A stretch of 64,000 nt of DNA from JBHOQS01 sp042408875 (GCA_042408875.1 JBHOQS010000015.1:310001-374000); one strand, 5' to 3'; counted from the stretch's first letter, positions 50,330 through 60,318 are shown. Made by a program: numbers and translations. The notes: generated from the sequence alone by a model not told the origin.

Positions 50330-51721
50330 ATGAGTGAGACACCCCCAGAAAGGCAGCAGAATATGGCCGGCACATTGCCGTCTTTCCGGAGCACAGGGCT
50401 CTCCCGCCGCCGGATCATAGGATCCCTCGCTGTTTGTGGTAGCGCACTTCTCCCCGCCTGCCGTGTTGGAGCTCCGACGCGGCAGGCGGCAAGTGAGCTG
50501 CAAGGCACCGTCGAAGCGTGGACCGTGTGGGACGGCCCGCGCGAGCAGCTCATGCAGCAGCAAATCCAGGATTTTCAGCAGCTGTTCCCTAAGCTTGCGG
50601 TGCGGCATGTGCTCGTCACCCAGCAGGAGATGTACGACAAGTACACGGCGGCGATTATCGGCGGCACGGCTCCCGATAGCATCATGGTGCATGCACGTAT
50701 GCTGCCGGCGATGGCCGACCGCGGGCATCTGCACATGCTCGATGACCTGATCAAACGCGACCAGCTCAAGCCGGCTGAGATCTGGTACGACGTTGAGTGG
50801 GAAGCACAGCAGTGGGAGGGCAGAGCCTACGGCCTGCCGCTGGCCACCGGCGGCGGCAACTACGTCTTGTACTACAACCCGGCTCATTTCCACGAGGCAG
50901 GGCTTGATCCGGCTAGACCTCCCCTGACGTGGCAGGAACTCCTGGCCACGGCAGAGCGGCTGACCCGCCGCGACGGCACGAGCATCAGCCGCCTTGGCTT
51001 TGCCTCAGGCGGGCTCTGGCCGCAGTACCACGTCTGCAACAACGGACGCATGTTTAGCCCTGATCGGCGCCGCGTGGTGTGGAACAGCCCCGAGGGGCTG
51101 GATGCCATGCAGTTCGAGCTTGAACTGGAGAACCGGCTCTACGGCGGGCGGGCAGGCATGCGCGAGGCATTGGGGACGCCGGATCCAGTGCAGGCGTTCG
51201 TCGCTGGGCGGCTCTCCATGCTCAATCAGGGCATCTACTTTGCGTTTTACCAGCTCAAGCAGCTGGCGCCGGATATGCCGTATGCCGCGGCGAACTTCCC
51301 GTACAACGGGGCCAACCCCCAGGCGCGATCGCTCAACTTCTCGGAGGGCGGCTGGGGCTACAACATTCCCACCGGTGCCAAGAACGTTCCCGGGGCATGG
51401 GAGTGGCTGAAATATGCCTGCATAGGCGAAGGAAACTTCAAGTTCTTCCTGGCGCAAGGACGCCCGTCGCCGGTTAAGCGGCATAACGAGCGGCCAGAGT
51501 TCCGGCAGGCCAGCCCCTATTTCGATGTCCTGGTGTATACTCTCTACAATCAGGCCTATGCCGGTATTACACCGGTCTGGCCCGATATCCGGGCGATCAT
51601 GACCCAGATGGTCGCTGATGCCGGCGCCGGCAAGCTTGGCCCGCGCGACGCGTTGAACGAGAGCGCACAACGGGCGCAGGTGCTGCTGGATCAGTACTGG
51701 TCCTCGCGCCGGCGCGCCTGA
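50330..51721 (+). CDS. ABC transporter sugar-binding lipoprotein (family 1), third copy
   Basis: Extracytoplasmic solute-binding protein, 463 residues. The Tat-type signal GLSRRRIIGSLAVCGSALL is followed by the lipobox LPAC. GLPLATGGGNYVLYYNPAHF, then HEAGLDPARPPLTWQELLAT, is the hinge region. It shares KFFLAQGRPSPVK near residue 390 with the next gene's KKFVLAQGRPSPAVK, so the two are diverged tandem paralogues. SD is weak (AGG). An internal ATG at 50363 would shorten the N-terminus by 11 residues. Confidence 0.92.
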   Translation: MSETPPERQQNMAGTLPSFRSTGLSRRRIIGSLAVCGSALLPACRVGAPTRQAASELQGTVEAWTVWDGPREQLMQQQIQDFQQLFPKLAVRHVLVTQQEMYDKYTAAIIGGTAPDSIMVHARMLPAMADRGHLHMLDDLIKRDQLKPAEIWYDVEWEAQQWEGRAYGLPLATGGGNYVLYYNPAHFHEAGLDPARPPLTWQELLATAERLTRRDGTSISRLGFASGGLWPQYHVCNNGRMFSPDRRRVVWNSPEGLDAMQFELELENRLYGGRAGMREALGTPDPVQAFVAGRLSMLNQGIYFAFYQLKQLAPDMPYAAANFPYNGANPQARSLNFSEGGWGYNIPTGAKNVPGAWEWLKYACIGEGNFKFFLAQGRPSPVKRHNERPEFRQASPYFDVLVYTLYNQAYAGITPVWPDIRAIMTQMVADAGAGKLGPRDALNESAQRAQVLLDQYWSSRRRA

Positions 51722-51844
51722 CCGGCTGCCGGCGCCGCGCGCTCATGGCGCCCCGGCGTCTGTATGTGGCCGCTGTCCACGTGAACAAGCCAGTGCTCGC
51801 TTACTGAACTATCCACTGTCTGATTATCCGCGGAGGTGCATGCC

Positions 51845-53248
51845 GTGCGTAGCTTCGCTTGCCCTGCCACCACCACGAGGCTAACCCGACGTACGTTGCT
51901 TGGGGTCATGCTCCCAAGCGGTATTGTCCTGGCTGCCTGTACGCCGCGCCGTGGGGAGCAGCCCACCGCACCCGGCCAGATCACCCAGCCCGTCACCATC
52001 GTCTTCCAGCATCGCTGGGAGGGCGTGCGCGAGCAATTGGTCCAGCAGCTCGTGCAGGACTTTGCTGCGATCCAGCCAAAGATTACGATCGACAACCAGC
52101 TCGTGTTCTGCTCAGGAGGGGAAGGCTGCTTCGATGGCATGCCGTACGACAAGATCCTGGCGCAAATCGCTGCAGACCAGCCGCCGGATGTAGTGATGGT
52201 CGGCTCGGAGATCGCCAGCGACTGGGCCTACCGCGGTGCCCTGACGGTAATTGACGACCTGCTCAAGCGCGACCGGCTGGTGCCCGATCAGGTCTTCTAT
52301 CCCGCGCTGGCACAGATGGCGCGCTTTCGCGGCCAGTACATCGGCCTGCCCCAGTTGACTGCCGGTGACTTGCCCTATCTTTTCATGAATCACGAGACCT
52401 TCCGCGCCGCCGGCCTTGACCCCAATCGGCCGCCGCAGAGCTGGGACGACCTGGTGAGCTACTCGCTCCGGCTGACTGACCGCCAGGGCGACACCTTCAC
52501 TCGCGTCGGCCTGGCCCTGCCGGGACACTCCTTCCAGGCCTACCTCACTGTGAACGACGGCAAAGTGCTGTCTGAGGATGCCACCAGAGTGCTCTTCGAT
52601 AGCCCGCAAGGACAGGAGACCTTGCAATGGATGGTCGATTCCACGAATCGCGTCTATGGCAGCCGCGCAGCTCTCGATGCCTTCTTACGCTCGGTGGCAC
52701 AGCCAGGGCCGGCCGGCGGCCGCGTCGCCTGGTACCAGGGCAAAGTGGGCATGTGGTTCAGCGGCGTGTGGCACTTCTTCGAGATCAGAGGAGAGGCGGC
52801 GCAGTACGCGCCGAACTTCCAGTACAGCGTCAGCCTGATCGTGCCGAACACCAAGAACCCGCAGGCAAAGCAGCTGTCGCTGGCGGAGAAGGTCTGGCTG
52901 TATGCTATCCCCCGTGGCTCCAAGAAGATCGACGCGGCCTGGGAATGGGTCAAATATATCACCGCGGGTGAGGGCAATAAGAAGTTTGTGCTGGCACAGG
53001 GACGGCCGTCCCCGGCGGTAAAGAATAACGAAGACCCCGAGTTTGCCAAGGCCAATCCGCACTGGGAAACGGTGAAGCGAGCGCTGGGCATCATGACGCC
53101 GCTCCCGCAGACGCCGGCCTGGCCGCGCATCGTCCCGGTGTTGAATCGCATGATCAACCAGGCGCTCAGCGGGGAAGCGGCCCCGCGGGAGGCGCTCAGA
53201 GCCGCCGCCGAAGAGGCCCAGCGCCTGCTCGACGAGGTGCGGCGCTAA
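51845..53248 (+). CDS. ABC transporter sugar-binding lipoprotein (family 1), fourth copy
   Basis: Extracytoplasmic solute-binding protein, 467 residues. TRLTRRTLLGVMLPSGIV carries the twin-arginine pair, then LAAC the lipobox. A cysteine pair in FCSGGEGCFDGMPYDKILAQ in the first lobe is unusual for these proteins and could form a disulfide. AQGRPSPAVKNNEDPEF is shared with the preceding paralogue. I chose GTG 51845 with GGAGG eight bases upstream; GTG 51836 would overlap the SD. Tandem duplications follow the stop codon. No permease genes follow; the next gene is convergent. Confidence 0.92.
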   Translation: MRSFACPATTTRLTRRTLLGVMLPSGIVLAACTPRRGEQPTAPGQITQPVTIVFQHRWEGVREQLVQQLVQDFAAIQPKITIDNQLVFCSGGEGCFDGMPYDKILAQIAADQPPDVVMVGSEIASDWAYRGALTVIDDLLKRDRLVPDQVFYPALAQMARFRGQYIGLPQLTAGDLPYLFMNHETFRAAGLDPNRPPQSWDDLVSYSLRLTDRQGDTFTRVGLALPGHSFQAYLTVNDGKVLSEDATRVLFDSPQGQETLQWMVDSTNRVYGSRAALDAFLRSVAQPGPAGGRVAWYQGKVGMWFSGVWHFFEIRGEAAQYAPNFQYSVSLIVPNTKNPQAKQLSLAEKVWLYAIPRGSKKIDAAWEWVKYITAGEGNKKFVLAQGRPSPAVKNNEDPEFAKANPHWETVKRALGIMTPLPQTPAWPRIVPVLNRMINQALSGEAAPREALRAAAEEAQRLLDEVRR

Positions 53249-53305
53249 AGAGTACGTTCACAGAGTACGTTCACAGAGAGGCTACTCACATAGCGAGGCT
53301 ACTCA
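53249..53305. repeat. two tandem duplications after a sugar-binding protein gene
   Basis: AGAGTACGTTCAC occurs perfectly twice (53249-53261, 53262-53274), followed by GAGGCTACTCA at 53278-53288 and 53295-53305. Confidence 0.85.
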
Positions 53306-53361
53306 TGCCGGGGTGAAGTATGACCAGGCATGCTCCCCGGCACGGCAGCAACGCCGGCTCT

Positions 53362-53399
53362 CCTGCCCCCGCTCCCGCAGCTGCGGGAGCGGGGGCAGG
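53362..53399. terminator. 38-bp perfect palindrome between convergent genes
   Basis: CCTGCCCCCGCTCCCGCAG (53362-53380) is followed directly by its exact reverse complement (53381-53399). It lies between the converging sugar-binding protein and M32 carboxypeptidase genes and could end transcription from both sides. There is no U-tract. Confidence 0.6.
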
Positions 53400-53417
53400 G
53401 GGTGAGGGCCTCCTGCC

Positions 53418-54920
53418 TCACAGCCCGTACAGCTCCCCGAATTTGCGCGTGAGATACGCCAGGTACGGCCCGGCCTCCAGCGAGCGGCCAGTGACCCGGA
53501 TAGTGAGCTCAGCGGGCAGGAACTTGCGCCCGTGCCGGTAGATGTGCTCGCGCAGCCAGCCCAGCAGCGTACCGAACTCGCCGCGGCCGATCTGGTCCTC
53601 GATATCAGGGTACGCTTTCTGAACGGTCTCCCACACCTGAGCCGCCATGACGTTGCCGAGGGCGTAGGTCGGGAAGTAGCCGAACGAGCCCTGGGACCAG
53701 TGAATGTCCTGCATCACTCCATCCCGTTCATCGGGCGGAGTAATGCCCAGATACTCCTGCATCTTGCTGTTCCAAAGCTCCGGCAACTCGGCCGGGCGCA
53801 GCGTGCCCTCCACCAGCCCCAGCTCAAGCTCAAAGCGCAGCATAATGTGCAGGTTATACGTCACCTCATCGGCTTCGGTGCGGATCAGGCTCGGCATCAC
53901 CCGATTGACTGCGGCATAGAATTCCTCTGCCGTCACGTCGCCCAGTTGCTCGGGGAAGTGCTCTCGGAGCAGCGGGAAGTAGCGCTGCCAGAACGGCCGG
54001 CTACGTCCCACGATGTTCTCCCACAGGCGGGACTGGGACTCGTGCCAGACGTTGCTGCATCCCCGCGCCAGCGGCGTGCGTGATAGCTCGGGCGCTACGT
54101 TCTGTTCGTACAGCGCATGCCCGGTCTCGTGGAAGATGGCGAAGATCCCTTCAGGCAGATAGGTGCGATCATAGCGCGTGGTGATGCGCACATCATCGCG
54201 CCCGAAGCTGGTGGCGAAGGGATGCGGGGCGCGGTCGAGTCGCCCGCGTTGGAGATCGTAGCCGAAATCGGCAGCCACGCGCAGGGCAAACTGCCCCTGC
54301 CGCTCTGGCGGATACTCGCGGGAGAGGAAGTCGGTGCGTGGCGCCGGCCTGGCAGTGATGGCCTGCACGAGCGCTACCTGGCGCGGTCGTAGCTCGCCGA
54401 AGATACGGCGCACGTCGGACGCCAGCAGCCCGGGTTCGTATCCATCAAGCAAGGCGTCGTAGGGATGCTCGTGGTAGCCGTAAAAATCGGCAGCGCGGCG
54501 AGCATAGTCAGCCATCTTCTCCAGGTGCGGCAGGAAGGCAGCGAAGTCGTTCGCCGGTCTGGCCTGCCGCCACACTTGCACGCTGATCGCGCGGTCGCGC
54601 GCCCAGGCAGCGACGAAATCGGTGGGTAGCTTTCGCTCGCGCTCGTAATCACGTCGCGCGATCCGCACCAGGCAGCGGTCGTCGTGATCTTCCGGCAGTC
54701 CTTGCACCTCCGGTTCAGCGGCGTCGAGAAGCCGCGCCGTCTCATCCGAAGTGAACTTGGCGTGGATGAGGCCGCTCAGGGTGGAGAGCACCTCGGCGCG
54801 CCGCGACGCGCCGCCGGGCGGCATGTGGGTCTGCTGGTCCCAGCTCAGGACGGCCGCTGCTGCCCGCAGGTCGGCGATCTCTGCAAGGTGCTGGCGCAGC
54901 CGCACCAGGGCACCGGCCAT
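53418..54920 (-). CDS. M32 family metallocarboxypeptidase (Taq type)
   Basis: Zinc carboxypeptidase that removes C-terminal residues, 500 residues, the normal length. The zinc motif HETGH is at residues 264-268 (IFHETGHALYEQN), and the third ligand Glu294 is in VWHESQSRLWEN, the second M32 signature. LSWDQQTHMPPGGASRRAEV near the N-terminus and DVRITTRYDRTYLPEGIFAI are also conserved. SD AGGAGG lies upstream. Carboxypeptidase Taq-type enzymes are common in thermophiles. No signal peptide, so cytosolic. Confidence 0.95.
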   Translation of the reverse strand: MAGALVRLRQHLAEIADLRAAAAVLSWDQQTHMPPGGASRRAEVLSTLSGLIHAKFTSDETARLLDAAEPEVQGLPEDHDDRCLVRIARRDYERERKLPTDFVAAWARDRAISVQVWRQARPANDFAAFLPHLEKMADYARRAADFYGYHEHPYDALLDGYEPGLLASDVRRIFGELRPRQVALVQAITARPAPRTDFLSREYPPERQGQFALRVAADFGYDLQRGRLDRAPHPFATSFGRDDVRITTRYDRTYLPEGIFAIFHETGHALYEQNVAPELSRTPLARGCSNVWHESQSRLWENIVGRSRPFWQRYFPLLREHFPEQLGDVTAEEFYAAVNRVMPSLIRTEADEVTYNLHIMLRFELELGLVEGTLRPAELPELWNSKMQEYLGITPPDERDGVMQDIHWSQGSFGYFPTYALGNVMAAQVWETVQKAYPDIEDQIGRGEFGTLLGWLREHIYRHGRKFLPAELTIRVTGRSLEAGPYLAYLTRKFGELYGL

Positions 54921-55055
54921 ACAAGTTCCTCCTGTACATGGCGAAAGTCACTCGTGTGAGGCAAATACACACCGCCAGACACGCCCGTATGAACAGTGGA
55001 GGCGGGATAACCCCGCCTCCGATCACAGCCGGAGAGAGCAGGACCGGCGGCCTCG

Positions 55056-56189
55056 CTAGGCCGGGGTCAGCACGGCCGCGCGCTTAGCCTCGAGCGCCGC
55101 CATCAGGCTCTCGTAGGGCACCACGAACTTGTGCACGCCCTCCTCCTCGAGCTGCTGCGTAGCCTGATCAAGATCTACACCGACCTGCGCCAGCTGCTCG
55201 AGCACCTGATAGGCGTGCTCGACGTTCTCCTCCAGCCGCGGCGCCGGGTTGCCGTGGTCACGATAGGCATTCAGGGTCTCAAGCGGCATAGTATTGATAG
55301 TGTCCGGCCCGATCAGCGGCTCGATGTACTTCACGTCGCTGTAGGCCGGGTTCTTCGTGCTCGTGCTCGCCCACAAGAGACGCTGTGTGCGCGCTCCCTG
55401 CTGTGCGAGCCGCTGGAAGCGCTCGCCACGGTAGATCTCTTTATAGATCTGGTAGGCCACCTTGGCGCTGGCGATGGCGACCTCGCCGATCAGCCTACGA
55501 GCGGTCTCGCCCTTTCCGCCGCCCTCCTGGGCGATGCGCTCCAGCACGGGATCGAGCAGCACGTCGATGCGGCTGAGGAAGAAACTCGCCACCGAGGCGA
55601 CATGGCCAAGCGGCTGCCCGCGGGCCGCGCGGTCTTCAAGCCCGGCGATGTACGCCTCAGCTACCTCACGGTAGCGTGGCAGGCCAAACAGGAGCGTGAC
55701 GTTAACGTTCACCCCCTCGGAGATGAGCTGCCGGATCGCCGGCAGCCCCGGCTTCGTCGCCGGCACTTTGATAAGCACGTTCGGCCGGCCGAGCTTGTCC
55801 CACAGGTGGCGCGCCTCAGCGATGGTGCCCTCGGTATCGTAGGCAAGATGGGGCGAGACCTCCAGGCTCACAAAGCCATCGCGGCCGCCTGTGCGCTCAT
55901 AGACCGGCCGGAAGAGGTCCGCCGCGGCCTGCACGTCAGCCACTGTGAGCGCTTCGTAGATCTCCGCCGCGCTGCTACCCCGCCGCGCCAGGGCGCGGAT
56001 GTCTGCGTCGTAGTCGCTGCTCCCGGCGATCGCCTTCTCAAAGATGGCTGGGTTCGACGTCACGCCGCGCAGTCCGTCCTCGTCGATCAGGCGCTTGAGC
56101 TGACCGGAGGTGATCAATGCCCGGCTCAGGAAGTCCAGCCAGATGCTCTGGCCAAAGCTCTGCAGCTTCAGTAAGGGGTTCTGTGCCAT
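55056..56189 (-). CDS. tal: transaldolase
   Basis: Pentose-phosphate pathway enzyme moving a dihydroxyacetone unit between sugar phosphates, 377 residues, matching the longer bacterial (Tal, about 360-380) class. The N-terminal FGQSIWLDFLSRALI then GVTSNPAIFEKAI is diagnostic. The Schiff-base Lys is in NVLIKVPATKPG, and GINVNVTLLF-type GVNVNVTLLFGLPRY plus VASFFLSRID follow. YIEPLIGPDTINTMPLETL is the C-terminal loop. I chose ATG 56189 with GGAGGAG upstream; a longer frame to 56273 adds 28 non-conserved residues. Confidence 0.95.
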   Translation of the reverse strand: MAQNPLLKLQSFGQSIWLDFLSRALITSGQLKRLIDEDGLRGVTSNPAIFEKAIAGSSDYDADIRALARRGSSAAEIYEALTVADVQAAADLFRPVYERTGGRDGFVSLEVSPHLAYDTEGTIAEARHLWDKLGRPNVLIKVPATKPGLPAIRQLISEGVNVNVTLLFGLPRYREVAEAYIAGLEDRAARGQPLGHVASVASFFLSRIDVLLDPVLERIAQEGGGKGETARRLIGEVAIASAKVAYQIYKEIYRGERFQRLAQQGARTQRLLWASTSTKNPAYSDVKYIEPLIGPDTINTMPLETLNAYRDHGNPAPRLEENVEHAYQVLEQLAQVGVDLDQATQQLEEEGVHKFVVPYESLMAALEAKRAAVLTPA

Positions 56190-56293
56190 CGTGTCGCTCC
56201 TCCATTCAGACCAGTCGCAGGCAGGCGGCCGCCTGCCGACGGCCAACCGCCCACGCCAGATCATGCGCGGCAAGATGCCTGCCGACGCTCGCG

Positions 56294-57769
56294 CTAATAC
56301 GACCGCGCGAACAGAACGCGCCCACTGCTCGGCCGGCCATCCCAGATGCAGCGGCCCTCCTCAGGCACCTGGTCCAGCGGAATACACCGGATCGTGGCGC
56401 GGGTCTTTTCCTTGATAGCGGTCTCGCATTCCGCGGAGCCGCACCAGTGCGCCAGGAGGAAGCCCGGCTTCGCTTCGAGCGCCTCTTCGAACTCGGCCAG
56501 TGTCTCGACTGGCGTGGTGTGCTCGTCTCGCCAGGCGCGGGCCTGGGCCAGCATGTCGCGCTGGATGAGGGCCAGCAGCTCGCCGGCGCGAGCGGGAAGC
56601 TGCTCCAGCGTGACGGCCTCCTTGGCGCGGGTGTCACGGCGGACCAGCACCACCTGGCCTTGCTGGACATCGCGGGGCCCTACCTCAACGCGCAGCGGCG
56701 CGCCGCGCAGTTCCCACTCGTTGAACTTCCAGCCGGGGGTCTGCTCTCGCCAGTCGGTGAAGATCCGATAGTCCCGCAGCGCCCGCTGCACCCGCTCGAT
56801 GAATGCAGCGACGGTGGCGCGCTCGGCATCGGTGCGAAAGATCGGCACAATGGCCAGTTGCACCGGCGCGATCTTGGGCGGCAGCTTGAGGCCAAAGTCA
56901 TCGCCATGCACCAGGATCAGCCCACCGATCAGGCGGGTTGAGACACCCCAGGAGGTCTGCCAGACATACTTCCGCTGGCCATCTTGGTCAAGGAAGGTGA
57001 TCTCGAACACTTTAGCAAAGTGCTGCCCCAGGTTATGCGACGTGCCAGCCTGCAACGCGCGGCCATCGGGCATGAGCGCCTCGATGGTGTACGTGGCCTT
57101 GGCGCCAGCAAACCGCTCCTGCTCTGTCTTGCGCCCCGGGATTACCGGCACGGCCAGGTCATTCTCCACGAAGTCACGGTAGACGCCCAGCATGCGCATG
57201 ACCTCTTCCTGGGCCTCTTCCTCGGTGCGATGGGCGGTGTGGCCTTCCTGCCACAGGAATTCGGTCGTGCGCAGGAACAGGAAGGTGCGCCTCTCCCAAC
57301 GCACCACGTTGCACCACTGGTTGATCAGCACCGGCAGGTCGCGCCAGGACTGGATCCAGCGGGCATACATCGTGCCGATGATCGCCTCGGACGTCGGCCG
57401 GACCACCAGCCGCTCCTCGAGCTCCTCGTCGCCGGCGTGCGTGACCCAGGCTACCTGCGGCGCAAAGCCCTCGACGTGTTCGGCCTCCTTGCGCAGCAGG
57501 CTCTCCGGGATGAAGAGCGGGAAGTAGGCGTTCTGGTGTCCAGTTGCCTTGATGCGCTCGTCGAGCAGGCGCTGCATGTTCTCCCAGAGTGCATAGCCAT
57601 ACGGGCGGATGACCATGCAGCCGCGCACGGGCGCATAGTCGGCCAGCTCAGCTTTCAAAATGACATCGGTATACCAGCGTGAGATATCCTCGCTCTTCTT
57701 CGTCAGGCGTTCGACAAAACGAGCCGCCCCGGGCTGCATGCTCGCTATCGCGCCGGTCTCCTCAGCCAT
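56294..57769 (-). CDS. proS: prolyl-tRNA synthetase (type 3, archaeal/eukaryotic-like)
   Basis: Class II aminoacyl-tRNA synthetase charging tRNA-Pro, 491 residues. The short ProS type without the editing insertion, as in archaea, Thermus and many Chloroflexota. Motif 1 lies in GCMVIRPYGYALWENMQRLL, motif 2 in NVVRWERRTFLFLRTTEFLW with QEGHTAH, motif 3 in STRLIGGLILVHGDD (GGLILVHGDDFG). The C-terminal zinc-binding-like domain contains WCGSAECE. I chose ATG 57769 with GAGGG upstream. Downstream is the transaldolase gene on the same strand. Confidence 0.96.
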   Translation of the reverse strand: MAEETGAIASMQPGAARFVERLTKKSEDISRWYTDVILKAELADYAPVRGCMVIRPYGYALWENMQRLLDERIKATGHQNAYFPLFIPESLLRKEAEHVEGFAPQVAWVTHAGDEELEERLVVRPTSEAIIGTMYARWIQSWRDLPVLINQWCNVVRWERRTFLFLRTTEFLWQEGHTAHRTEEEAQEEVMRMLGVYRDFVENDLAVPVIPGRKTEQERFAGAKATYTIEALMPDGRALQAGTSHNLGQHFAKVFEITFLDQDGQRKYVWQTSWGVSTRLIGGLILVHGDDFGLKLPPKIAPVQLAIVPIFRTDAERATVAAFIERVQRALRDYRIFTDWREQTPGWKFNEWELRGAPLRVEVGPRDVQQGQVVLVRRDTRAKEAVTLEQLPARAGELLALIQRDMLAQARAWRDEHTTPVETLAEFEEALEAKPGFLLAHWCGSAECETAIKEKTRATIRCIPLDQVPEEGRCIWDGRPSSGRVLFARSY

Positions 57770-57804
57770 AGGTCGTACCCTCATATACGATAGGCGCGGA
57801 TCAG

Positions 57805-57833
57805 GTAGGGGCGCAGCGGCGCTGCGCCCCTAC
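57805..57833. terminator. hairpin between molybdoenzyme and proS genes
   Basis: GTAGGGGCGCAGC, a 3-base loop GGC, and GCTGCGCCCCTAC form a perfect 13-bp stem. Part of it is repeated at about 57889-57920 (CTACGCGCAGGG ... GCTGCGCCCCT). It may terminate transcription from the upstream (58060-60318) leftward gene. A perfect 12-bp tandem duplication AACAGGTACAGG lies nearby at 57972-57995. Confidence 0.55.
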
Positions 57834-57971
57834 GCGCAGGGTGGCGCTGGCCCGTCTGCTGCCGATATCCACCAGGCCGTGCCGCGCCTCTACGCGCAGG
57901 GCAGCGCTGCGCCCCTCCCCGTGGCATCCTCCCGTATGCCAGCTATGCTACAACACCCGCACAGCAATTGT

Positions 57972-57995
57972 AACAGGTACAGGAACAGGTACAGG
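57972..57995. repeat. perfect 12-bp tandem duplication
   Basis: AACAGGTACAGG occurs twice in tandem (57972-57983, 57984-57995) between proS and the molybdoenzyme gene. Confidence 0.85.
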
Positions 57996-58059
57996 AGCGC
58001 GGCCCAGCTTGCGTACTCACGCCGCAACCTGGCTGCGCCGAGCTCCCGTGCTCTCCCGG

Positions 58060-60318
58060 CTACTTGCCGAGCAATCCCTGGATGACGCGCTCAGGTGTGA
58101 TCGGTGCATGGGTGAAGCGCACACCGGTGGCGTCGGCCAGGGCGTTTGCTACGGCAGCCATGCCCGGTACGATCGAGGGCTCGCCCACCTTGCGCGCGCC
58201 GAACGGCCCGTCCTCACTGGGCACCTCCACCAGGATGGTCTCAATCTTCGGCAGGTCCAGCGCCGTCATCAGGCGGTAGTCCAGGAAGGAGGGGTTCAGC
58301 AAGCGGCCCTGCTCGTCATAGAGCAGCTCCTCGAAGAGGCCCCAGCCAATCGACTGCACTATGCCGCCCTGCATCTGGCCCTCGACCGCCATCGGGTTGA
58401 TGGCAAAGCCGACATCTTGAGCGATCACCACGTCGGTGACGCGCACGCGACCGGTCTCTTCGTCCACCTCGACGCCCACCAGCGCCCCAGCAAAGCCAGG
58501 CGAGGGGCCCAGCAATCCGACGCGGCCATGGCCGATCACCGGCGGGTACTTGGTGTTCGGGGTGTAGGCCATCCGCCCGATCTGCCGCCGCGAGATGCTG
58601 CGGTCGGTGCCGCGCACCTGGATGCGGTCGGGCAGGAGCTCTAGGTCATCGACATCGCACTCCAGCTCGTTGGCGGCGATCTCCAGCATCTGGCGCTTGG
58701 CGTCCTCCGCGGCCTTGAGCACAGCGTTTCCCACGGTATAGATAATCTTGCTGCCGGCCGAGACGCCTGCCTGCGGTGCCACGTCGCTGGGCGCAGTGAC
58801 GATGCTCACCTGGTCCATCGGCGAGTTCAGGACCTCGGCGGCAATCTGGGCGAGCGCGGTGTTCGTCCCGGTCAGGTCCACCGCGCCGACAACGACAGTG
58901 CACGTGCCATCAGCGTTTAGGCGCACGTTCGCAGCCGCCGGCTGCATGCCGCCGAACCACCCACCGATGGCCACGCCCACGCCGCGGCCCGGGCGCTTGC
59001 CGCGTTCCTGCCACAGCGGGTGAGCGCGCAGCCGCTCCAGCACCTGAATCAAGCCGTGGTTCGGCCAGCGCTGCCCGTTCGCCATCAGGTCGCCGGGTCG
59101 GCTGGCGTTCTTCAGCCGAAACTCGATCGGATCGATGCCCAGCTCGCGCGCCATGAGATCCATCTGCTGCTCGATGGCAAAGGCGCCCTGGGGTGCACCG
59201 GGGGCACGGTAGGCCGCCACGCTCGCCTTATGGGTGACCACTTCGATGCCCTCGACATCCAGGTGCGGGAAGCGGTAGTAGCTGGCCATCAGCATGCAGC
59301 CACTGCTCAACGGCGAGCCAGGGAAGCTACCGGCGTCGAAGATGGCACGCACCTGAAGCGCCGTGAGCGTACCGTCGTTCTTCACACCCGTCTTGACATG
59401 AAATACTGCCGCAGCCGCTGGATTGGCACCGGTGAGCTCCTCACTCCGGCTCATCACGAGCTGCACCGGCCGTCCGATTTTCCGCGCCAGCAACGCCGTG
59501 AGCGGCGCTACCAGCCGGTTCTTGCCCCCGAACCCTCCTCCGATCTCGGTCGGGATTACCTTGACGCGCGTCTCCGGCAGGCCCAGTAGACGCGCCACCT
59601 CTTCGCGCACCGAGAACTGGCCCTGCGTCGAGGTCCAGATGGTCAGGTTTCCAGACGCGTCGAACGCAGCGGTCGCCGCATGGGGCTCGATGTAGGCCTG
59701 ATGAGCGCGGCCGATACGATAGGTCTGCTCGAAGATGCGGTCTGCTTCGCCGAAGCCCTGCTCGATATTGCCGCGTTTGAAGCTCACGCGGTTGGTGATG
59801 TTGGGCGCCTCTGCAGGGCCGCCCGCACCGCCAGCGACTGTTGCGTCGTGCGCTGCTGCCTCGGCGCGGTCTTCCTCGGCTCGCACACGCCGCACTGGAG
59901 GGGCGTCCGGCCGTGCAGCAGCCTCCGGGTCGACCACCGCCGGCAGCACCTCGTATTCGACTTCGATCAGCGCGCGGGCATCGTCGCACGCTTGCGGCGT
60001 GGTGGCGATCACTGCGGCCACCGGCTGTCCCTGGAAGATCACCCGGCCCCGCGCCAGCAAGGCGCGGCTGCGGGTCGTCGGCTCCTCTTCCTGCTCCGGC
60101 AAGTCCTCGCCAGTGAGCACGGCCAGAACACCCGGCCATTGCCTAGCTCTGGTGACATCAATGCGCCGGATGCGTGCGTGCCCGTAGGGGCTGCGTACCA
60201 GCTTGGCGTATACCATGCCCGGTAGCTTGATGTCGGCGGCGAACAGCGCCCGTCCAGTGACTTTCTCAGCCGCCTCTACCCGTGGTACTGGCTTTCCGAC
60301 CACCGCGTAGTCTGGCAT
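58060..60318 (-). CDS. xanthine dehydrogenase-family molybdopterin-binding large subunit
   Basis: Catalytic large subunit of a molybdenum hydroxylase (xanthine/aldehyde oxidase, CoxL-like), 752 residues. It opens VVGKPVPRVEAAEKVTGRAL then FAADIKLPGMVYAKLVRSPY. The cofactor loops IGGGFGGKNRL and VAAYRAPGAPQGAFA are present, and the catalytic Glu is in RKVGEPSIVPGMAA near the C-terminus. The active-site loop AYRAPG is not the AYRCSFR of CO dehydrogenase. I chose ATG 60318 with GGGGGA upstream. Small FeS and FAD subunit genes are not adjacent, which is unusual. Confidence 0.9.
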   Translation of the reverse strand: MPDYAVVGKPVPRVEAAEKVTGRALFAADIKLPGMVYAKLVRSPYGHARIRRIDVTRARQWPGVLAVLTGEDLPEQEEEPTTRSRALLARGRVIFQGQPVAAVIATTPQACDDARALIEVEYEVLPAVVDPEAAARPDAPPVRRVRAEEDRAEAAAHDATVAGGAGGPAEAPNITNRVSFKRGNIEQGFGEADRIFEQTYRIGRAHQAYIEPHAATAAFDASGNLTIWTSTQGQFSVREEVARLLGLPETRVKVIPTEIGGGFGGKNRLVAPLTALLARKIGRPVQLVMSRSEELTGANPAAAAVFHVKTGVKNDGTLTALQVRAIFDAGSFPGSPLSSGCMLMASYYRFPHLDVEGIEVVTHKASVAAYRAPGAPQGAFAIEQQMDLMARELGIDPIEFRLKNASRPGDLMANGQRWPNHGLIQVLERLRAHPLWQERGKRPGRGVGVAIGGWFGGMQPAAANVRLNADGTCTVVVGAVDLTGTNTALAQIAAEVLNSPMDQVSIVTAPSDVAPQAGVSAGSKIIYTVGNAVLKAAEDAKRQMLEIAANELECDVDDLELLPDRIQVRGTDRSISRRQIGRMAYTPNTKYPPVIGHGRVGLLGPSPGFAGALVGVEVDEETGRVRVTDVVIAQDVGFAINPMAVEGQMQGGIVQSIGWGLFEELLYDEQGRLLNPSFLDYRLMTALDLPKIETILVEVPSEDGPFGARKVGEPSIVPGMAAVANALADATGVRFTHAPITPERVIQGLLGK

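Noticed and set aside
58060..60318. Annotation as carbon monoxide dehydrogenase CoxL
   Set aside because: The active-site loop is AYRAPG rather than AYRCSFR, and coxM/coxS genes are not adjacent.
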